Positions 52,246-57,087 of a stretch of 57,087 nt of DNA are shown here, piece by piece (positions within the stretch are counted from its first letter, which is position 1; every line of letters starts with the position of its first letter). The stretch comes from Caryophanales bacterium (GTDB lineage: Bacteria; Bacillota_I; Bacilli_A; RFN20; CAG-288). A model generated the notes under the pieces. The model did not search any database. It saw nothing but the letters and a program-made list of their open reading frames with translations, and was not told the DNA's origin. Made by a program: the position numbers and the translations under genes. The stretch covers positions 1-57,087 of the forward strand of contig JAJVUU010000001.1 of NCBI GenBank assembly GCA_021621525.1, written 5' to 3'.

Positions 52246-52281
52246 ATCGAGATGCATCTGCATCTCGATTTTTGTTTTTTA
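52246..52281 (+). terminator. Intrinsic terminator after the lipoprotein gene
   Basis: A perfect 11-bp stem, ATCGAGATGCA with TGCATCTCGAT, and TTTTTGTTTTTT. Confidence 0.9.
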
Positions 52282-52299
52282 AATTCGAAAACAACCTTA

Positions 52300-52308
52300 T
52301 GATAGAAT
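52300..52308 (+). promoter_or_regulatory. Extended -10 promoter of the GH13 gene
   Basis: TGATAGAAT lies about 24 bases before the start codon, right after the terminator; a -35 box is not evident. Confidence 0.5.
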
Positions 52309-52331
52309 ATGACCTAAGGAGCATTTCAACC

Positions 52332-53981
52332 ATGCACGACAAGAATTTTCTGAAGGAACATGCCGTCTATCAGATTTATCCCGTCTCTTTCTGCGATTCA
52401 AACGGAGATGGCATAGGTGACTTAAGAGGAATCATCTCAAAGCTTGATTATCTTTATGGAATCGGCATAAAAACCATCTGGCTTTCACCGATCTACGCTT
52501 CACCGATGGTCGATTTTGGATATGATATCTCCGACTACAGAAAAATCAATCCCCTTTTCGGCACCATGGAAGATTTCGATGTCCTCATGGAAGAAACCAA
52601 AAAGAGAGGGATGAAAGTCATCATGGACCTGGTCGTCAACCACACTTCCGACCAGCATGAATGGTTCCAAGAAGCCCTGAAGGACAAAGATTCCCCCTAT
52701 CGTGATTATTATTACTTCAGGAAAGGCAAGATAGACAAAAACGGAAAATATACCTATCCAAACAATTGGACAAGCAACTTCATGGGTCCTGCCTGGGAGA
52801 AGGTTCCAGGAGAAGAAGGCATGTACTATCTCCATATCTTCACCAAACAGCAGCCTGATCTGAACTGGCATAATCCAAGCGTCTTAAAAGAAGTTGAAGA
52901 CATCATTCGTTTTTGGATGGACAAAGGAATCTATGGATTCCGCTGTGGCGTCATTTCGGAAATCTACAAGGAATCCATGGAGGATGGCTCGGCCAAGAAT
53001 CATACATCCCAGCCTATCGGCATAGAACACTATCTGGCAACAGAAGGAAATCATAAAATTCTCAAGACGATTCAAAAAGATGTCATCTCTGGATATGGTG
53101 GTGTCCTCATCGGAGAATGCGGTGGAAACATCACCATCGAAGACGGAAGAAAATTCCTGGACAAGGAGTTGGATACCTTCTTTGAATTCGACATTGCCAA
53201 CTGTTATAAGGGACTCTTTTCCAATCGCATCGATATGAAGCTCTTCAAGAAGACACTCATCTCCTGGATAGAAGGAGTCGACTGGCATGGCAACTACCTT
53301 GAAAACCATGACCAGAGAAGAGTCTTCCAAAGATATGTCGATGGAAAATATGGTGACTTCGGTGCCAAGATGCTGCTTGTCCTTCAATATACCTTAAGAG
53401 GTACGCCCTTTATCTATATGGGTCAGGAATATGGTGCCCACAACTATCCAAAGCCCCTTGCCATCGATGAATGCAAGGACATCGTCACAAACAACATCTA
53501 TCAGATGGCAAAGGGATACCATGCCCCAAGGTTCTTGGCAGAAAAGGTTGCCCATAAATTCGGAAGAGATGACGAACGTGCTCCGATGGCCTATGACGAT
53601 ACTCCGACACACGGGTTTACATCTTCCAACACAAAACCATGGCAGAGATTCAATCCGTATAGCGATACATACAATGCCAAGACACAGCTTGAAAAAGAAG
53701 ATGGTATCTTAAGGTTCTTCAAGGAAATCAACCAATTAAGGGAAGACAACAAAGTCCTCAGTCATGGTTCAATCGACTTTTCTGTCGATGACGCATCACT
53801 CAAAGATGTTCTATGTTATACCAGGGCGGATGAGGAAAACACCATCCTTGTCATCCTCAACCTAAGCAACCATCCAAGAAGGATGCCCTCCTGCTATCAC
53901 AATCAAAGACTGCTTTTATCCAACTATAAGACGAGAGAAGGAAAGCTTCGGCCCTATGAGGCCTTGGTCTTGGAAGCATGA
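52332..53981 (+). CDS. GH13 glycosidase-like protein lacking the catalytic nucleophile
   Basis: A 549-residue cytoplasmic protein of the oligo-1,6-glucosidase / alpha-glucosidase group. The barrel start AVYQIYPVSFCDSNGDGIGDL, region I DLVVNHTS, the acid/base E262 in LIGECGG, and region IV ENHDQR with D327 are in place. Region II, normally GFRMDVI, reads GFRCGVI, so the nucleophile Asp is glycine (G206, codon GGC). The Arg before it is kept. As written the protein should not hydrolyse glycosides normally. The start at 52332 follows AAGGAGC. Confidence 0.9.
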   Translation: MHDKNFLKEHAVYQIYPVSFCDSNGDGIGDLRGIISKLDYLYGIGIKTIWLSPIYASPMVDFGYDISDYRKINPLFGTMEDFDVLMEETKKRGMKVIMDLVVNHTSDQHEWFQEALKDKDSPYRDYYYFRKGKIDKNGKYTYPNNWTSNFMGPAWEKVPGEEGMYYLHIFTKQQPDLNWHNPSVLKEVEDIIRFWMDKGIYGFRCGVISEIYKESMEDGSAKNHTSQPIGIEHYLATEGNHKILKTIQKDVISGYGGVLIGECGGNITIEDGRKFLDKELDTFFEFDIANCYKGLFSNRIDMKLFKKTLISWIEGVDWHGNYLENHDQRRVFQRYVDGKYGDFGAKMLLVLQYTLRGTPFIYMGQEYGAHNYPKPLAIDECKDIVTNNIYQMAKGYHAPRFLAEKVAHKFGRDDERAPMAYDDTPTHGFTSSNTKPWQRFNPYSDTYNAKTQLEKEDGILRFFKEINQLREDNKVLSHGSIDFSVDDASLKDVLCYTRADEENTILVILNLSNHPRRMPSCYHNQRLLLSNYKTREGKLRPYEALVLEA

Positions 53982-54436
53982 AGCTTCCTTATGATCAACA
54001 AGCCAATCTGATACATCGTATCCAGGGATGCGATGATCGTCTGGACATAGAAACCGAATTCAAGATAGATGTTCATCCTGCCACACTTGGAAAACAAGAC
54101 CATTGAGGCAATCAGAAGACCCATACGGAACAAGTCCAAAGAAAGCGAGACAGCCTTGATTGTCTTCAGATATTCTTCCTTGACGAAAAAGGAAAACAGA
54201 TTTGCCAAGGCAATGATTCCGCTAAATATGAGACAGGCCAAGACAAAGACGGATCCGTTGTGAAGATAGGGTATCGTATCCTCCATAAAGACAAAAAGAG
54301 AAAAGCCGTTTACGAATGATACGTTATGCTGATTCAGGGTATATAGGAAAGGCATAAAATAGCAAAGCACAAGAATCAAGGAGATTCCAAAATCCACATA
54401 ATATGGAATCCGTTCTTTTTTCAGCTGAAATTTCAT
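53954..54436 (-). CDS. Four-helix membrane protein of unknown function
   Basis: A 160-residue protein with about four hydrophobic segments and no recognised domain. The start at 54436 follows GGAGGATG; an upstream ATG was not used. Its 3' end overlaps the GH13 gene by 28 bases. No conserved polar motif indicates a transporter or enzyme. It is divergent from the DUF368-like gene. Confidence 0.65.
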   Translation of the reverse strand: MKFQLKKERIPYYVDFGISLILVLCYFMPFLYTLNQHNVSFVNGFSLFVFMEDTIPYLHNGSVFVLACLIFSGIIALANLFSFFVKEEYLKTIKAVSLSLDLFRMGLLIASMVLFSKCGRMNIYLEFGFYVQTIIASLDTMYQIGLLIIRKLHASKTKAS

Positions 54437-54514
54437 GAAACATCCTCCAGGAGTCTTCATTGTACCACAATCTTCCGAATTCGTTTCACCATTTCAAAAG
54501 CAATGCAAACACGA

Positions 54515-54520
54515 TATAAT
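54515..54520 (+). promoter_or_regulatory. -10 box of the DUF368-like gene (leaderless)
   Basis: TATAAT ends seven bases before the ATG at 54528. AAGG in between is too close to the start for normal Shine-Dalgarno use. Confidence 0.5.
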
Positions 54521-54527
54521 AAGGCAT

Positions 54528-55490
54528 ATGAAAAACAGACAGAACAACGACAAAATCACCTTCTCAAACTATCTCGTCTCCTTGATTGAAGGACTGTTCA
54601 TCGGATTTGCAAACGGGCTCCCTTTCTTTCAATGTGATGATTTGAAGGAAACCATGGGGCTGATCAACCCTGAAAAGGAGAAGGAGATACAAAAGAAGAA
54701 CATCCTTACCTCCGGCATGAAGGGAAACAATGCCTTTATGGATTTCTTGTCCATGCTTCTTCATAAGTGGGTCTACATCCTAGGAGCCATCATCGGCTTT
54801 GCCCTTTTCTTCTTCATCCCGGTCTGGCAGCTGAAGAGCCAGTATCCTCTTGCCTATTATGGAAGCAGTGTCCTTCTATGCTTTGGTTTCCTGATATATG
54901 AAGCCTATCGTTTCTTCACTGACAAGAAGGAGAAAAAACACCTTGGCATATCCATTCTTGTATTCGCCTTATCCTTCATCGCCTGCTATCTTCTTTTTCA
55001 TTTCTTCTACGAACAGAAAGAAGTCCTTCCTGATGGATTCAAGGGATATCTGTTCTTCCTTCTTGCCTTCTTTATTGGCTCCTTCCTCTCTTCCTATGGC
55101 GGAGTCTCCCTTACGACGCTCTTCATCCTCATCGGAAGCTATCTTCCTTTATGCAACATGCTCAAGACATTCCTATATGCAAAGGAAGGCTTGATATATG
55201 TCCTCTTCGCATTGATAGGTGCATTGCTCGGTCTGACATTCTCCTTCTTCCTGAAAAGAAAAGTACTACTGAATGATGAAAAAAGATCATTCCGTATGGC
55301 TCTATATCTTTCAGCCATCCTCTATCTATCCATGAACCACATCAAGGAGCCTTTCATCAGTGACGTATCCACCACCATGGCTTCATGGTTTACGACCGGA
55401 AGCGTTCTTTTCGTCTCCTTGCTTATGCCTGTAGCATTGACGATGCACGGATATCGCTTTTTGAAGGACAAGGATGAGGTGAGAAGATGA
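54528..55490 (+). CDS. Divergent DUF368-like membrane protein
   Basis: A 320-residue membrane protein with about eight helices. The N-terminal LIEGLFIGFANGLPFFQ resembles the first DUF368 motif (normally followed by PGVSGG), and the second half has FIGSFLSSYGGVSLTTLFILIGSY, equivalent to the second. Both PGVSG motifs are altered here, so the relationship is remote. DUF368 proteins, including PopT, flip polyprenyl phosphate; the role here is uncertain. It overlaps the rsuA-like gene by four bases. Alternative: unrelated membrane protein. Confidence 0.55.
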   Translation: MKNRQNNDKITFSNYLVSLIEGLFIGFANGLPFFQCDDLKETMGLINPEKEKEIQKKNILTSGMKGNNAFMDFLSMLLHKWVYILGAIIGFALFFFIPVWQLKSQYPLAYYGSSVLLCFGFLIYEAYRFFTDKKEKKHLGISILVFALSFIACYLLFHFFYEQKEVLPDGFKGYLFFLLAFFIGSFLSSYGGVSLTTLFILIGSYLPLCNMLKTFLYAKEGLIYVLFALIGALLGLTFSFFLKRKVLLNDEKRSFRMALYLSAILYLSMNHIKEPFISDVSTTMASWFTTGSVLFVSLLMPVALTMHGYRFLKDKDEVRR

Positions 55491-56206
55491 GGTTAGACAA
55501 ATTCCTTTCCGTCCATGGTTTCGGCTCAAGACGTTCCAGCAAGAAGGTGCTGAAAAACAATTCCATCACCGTCAATGGTGAAATCGTCAAGGACTATACG
55601 ATGCAGATCAAGGGTAGCGATGTCATCATGGTCAACGGAAAGATGATTGCCAACACCCCTTATGTCGCCATGATTCTGAACAAACCATCCGGATACATGT
55701 GCTCGATGAAGGATGAAAATTACCCTTCCTGCATGAATCTGATTCCTGAAGAATACAGGGAAAGGATGCGTATGGTAGGAAGACTCGACCAGGATACCAC
55801 CGGTCTTCTGATCCTGACGGACAACGGGGTGCTCAACGCAAGGCTAGCCCATCCAAAGACACAAGTCAAAAAGACCTATCTTGCTACGGTCAACCATATC
55901 CTGAGACCGACACTGGTGGAACTCTGCAATCAGGAAATCGACATCGGCAGGGGTGAAACCGCAAGTCCATCCCAACTTGAAATCATCGATGAATACCACG
56001 GCTATCTCACTGTTTCCGAAGGGAAATACCATGAAGTGAAGCGAATTTTCGGTCACTTCAATTATGATGTCGTAGAATTGAAGAGGGTGAAATTCGGGCC
56101 TCTGGAATTAGGAGACCTCGAAGAAGGAAAGACAAAGATTCTTTCTGAAGAAGAATATGACGCTCTTCTTGACATCACCCGTCTGAAAAAGGAGGAACAA
56201 CTATGA
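55487..56206 (+). CDS. RsuA/RluB-family pseudouridine synthase
   Basis: A 239-residue enzyme: N-terminal S4 RNA-binding domain (MRLDKFLSVHGFGSRRSS), linker, then the synthase domain with GRLDQDTTGLLILTDNG and catalytic D101. KKTYLATV and GKYHEVKRIFGHF are also typical. Targets are probably 16S or 23S rRNA; the exact position cannot be read. It overlaps the neighbouring genes by ATGA on both sides. Confidence 0.92.
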   Translation: MRLDKFLSVHGFGSRRSSKKVLKNNSITVNGEIVKDYTMQIKGSDVIMVNGKMIANTPYVAMILNKPSGYMCSMKDENYPSCMNLIPEEYRERMRMVGRLDQDTTGLLILTDNGVLNARLAHPKTQVKKTYLATVNHILRPTLVELCNQEIDIGRGETASPSQLEIIDEYHGYLTVSEGKYHEVKRIFGHFNYDVVELKRVKFGPLELGDLEEGKTKILSEEEYDALLDITRLKKEEQL

Positions 56207-56718
56207 ATATCATCTGTCCGAGATGCGGAAAGGACAACACAATTCCCTTTTCCGACATCAAAGATCATACCCATGGCTATGAATGCCAGGACTGCAAGAA
56301 GGATTTCGGTGTCGACGATGGAAAGAAACTCAAGGAATGGGAGGATGAGCTTACAGCCTTCTCCTATGAAAGAACCTTCAAGGATGGCAGCAAGAAAAAG
56401 CTGGTGATCAAGGATGACGGAAACGGAAAGATTCTTCTTTCACCATCCATCATCTATCCTGACAAAATAATGCAACCTATCCAACCACAGGATATCACGG
56501 CCAACTATCCAAACCTGAAGGAACTATTCTTCAAGAAGATCTTCATCCTCGATTGGAACAGAATCGGTGTAGGACTGCTCTTGGGAAAAGATGAGTCCTA
56601 TGAAATCCGCATGAAGTTCAAGACAAAGCCTGAGCTTTCCTTCTCCGGAACCAATTCCTTCCCACCCTATCTGAAGGTCCTGGATCAGCTTTTCGAACCA
56701 TTCTTTGAACTTCAGTGA
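56203..56718 (+). CDS. Zinc-ribbon protein of unknown function
   Basis: A 171-residue soluble protein. The N-terminal zinc ribbon is CPRC (C5, C8) and CQDC (C28, C31). The remaining part is a beta-rich domain with SYEIRMKFKTKPELSF. The family is not recognised. It overlaps the pseudouridine synthase by ATGA and is probably co-transcribed; a ribosome or RNA link is an inference from neighbours only. Confidence 0.65.
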   Translation: MNIICPRCGKDNTIPFSDIKDHTHGYECQDCKKDFGVDDGKKLKEWEDELTAFSYERTFKDGSKKKLVIKDDGNGKILLSPSIIYPDKIMQPIQPQDITANYPNLKELFFKKIFILDWNRIGVGLLLGKDESYEIRMKFKTKPELSFSGTNSFPPYLKVLDQLFEPFFELQ

Positions 56719-56722
56719 CAAC

Positions 56723-57082
56723 ATGGATATCAATCAAAGCAAGATTCTCTCTGTCTACTTCTGGAAAAGAAGCCCGTCTTCCGTCGAAGAGATCGATGAG
56801 GTAAAAATCACCAGGGAAAAGAATACGTTCTCCTTCCACTGTGCACATGTTCCTGATAAAAAGGAGCAGGATTGTTTCTTTGCCAGGCTTGCTGAAATCA
56901 TCGATGACACCGAAGAAGAATATCGTGGAATGAAATACGAGGATGACAAATCCGACTTCAATCTGAAGTTTTATCTGGAAATCACCTTCAAGGATCATAC
57001 CTATCTTGCCATCAAAGGACTCTATCCCTTCGGCCAACCACATTTCAAAGACATCATCGACCTGTTCTCTTCCTTGATTTAG
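56723..57082 (+). CDS. Unknown small protein
   Basis: A 119-residue protein with no recognised domain. It alternates beta-like stretches (ILSVYFWKR, TFSFHCAHV) with an acidic helix (RLAEIIDDTEEEYRGM) and ends in a second beta block. A TTG codon at 56705 would extend it by six residues; ATG 56723 is preferred. It lies four bases after the zinc-ribbon gene and may be its partner. The frame closes just before the window edge. Confidence 0.55.
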   Translation: MDINQSKILSVYFWKRSPSSVEEIDEVKITREKNTFSFHCAHVPDKKEQDCFFARLAEIIDDTEEEYRGMKYEDDKSDFNLKFYLEITFKDHTYLAIKGLYPFGQPHFKDIIDLFSSLI

Positions 57083-57087
57083 ACAAC

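Noticed and set aside
1..57087. CRISPR array or phage gene block
   Set aside because: No regularly spaced direct repeats were seen and no capsid, terminase, portal, integrase or Cas protein is recognisable.

Overview
The window looks like a chromosome segment from a low- to mid-GC member of the Bacillota or Mycoplasmatota side of Bacilli, most likely an uncultivated gut lineage near Erysipelotrichales, RFN20 or RF39. This is inferred from gene content: a Spx-family protein, group II ECF transporter genes, an rqcP-divIC-like-tilS run, a YitT-family protein, an M6 lipoprotein protease, and an ATP synthase b subunit with a lipoprotein signal as in Mollicutes. TGA is a stop codon here. No species can be named from the sequence alone.

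Layout. 1-2,545 is a small accessory region behind tRNA-Ser(UGA). Three copies of the tRNA 3' end delimit a decayed YoeB/YefM-type toxin-antitoxin module and a DUF4143-type ATPase; tRNA-Val(GAC) follows. 2,681-9,616 is a complete F1Fo ATP synthase operon whose c subunit carries two carboxylates, as in Na+-coupled rotors. 9,722-18,978 is a plus-strand housekeeping run: dCMP deaminase, EcfA1-EcfA2-EcfT, TruA, phosphatidyltransferase, Spx-like protein, TetR regulator, DUF523, Dus, then a DeoR regulator with a PfkB sugar-phosphate kinase. 19,033-21,633 holds an aldose epimerase, a DnaQ-like exonuclease and a HAD hydrolase.

21,687-22,482 is decayed: a DUF5104-like lipoprotein pseudogene plus a broken upstream partner. 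Next comes a metal-efflux unit: a CaCA exchanger and a P-type ATPase, each preceded by a yybP-ykoY-like (Mn2+) riboswitch candidate.

26,885-37,603 is the most unusual part. A minus-strand operon encodes a 114-residue protein, a secreted M6-type metalloprotease lipoprotein, two unrecognised giant proteins (1,123 and 1,142 residues) built from diverged repeats, and a small protein. Upstream lies a sirtuin with two unknown helical proteins. I regard the protease plus giant-repeat-protein operon as the best candidate for an undescribed system.

37,855-40,186 is rqcP, a DivIC-like protein, tilS and a lipoprotein. 40,174-51,376 is a minus-strand housekeeping operon: secA, prfB (programmed frameshift), yitT-like, rdgB, two zinc-ribbon membrane paralogues, pth and mfd. 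51,763-57,082 holds a lipoprotein, a GH13 protein lacking its catalytic nucleophile, membrane proteins, an RsuA-type pseudouridine synthase and two unknown small proteins.

A recurring feature is that four genes (2,681, 20,956, 37,855, 54,528) have a -10 box ending 6-7 bases before ATG, so they are probably leaderless. All statements come from reading the sequence; no database search was run.
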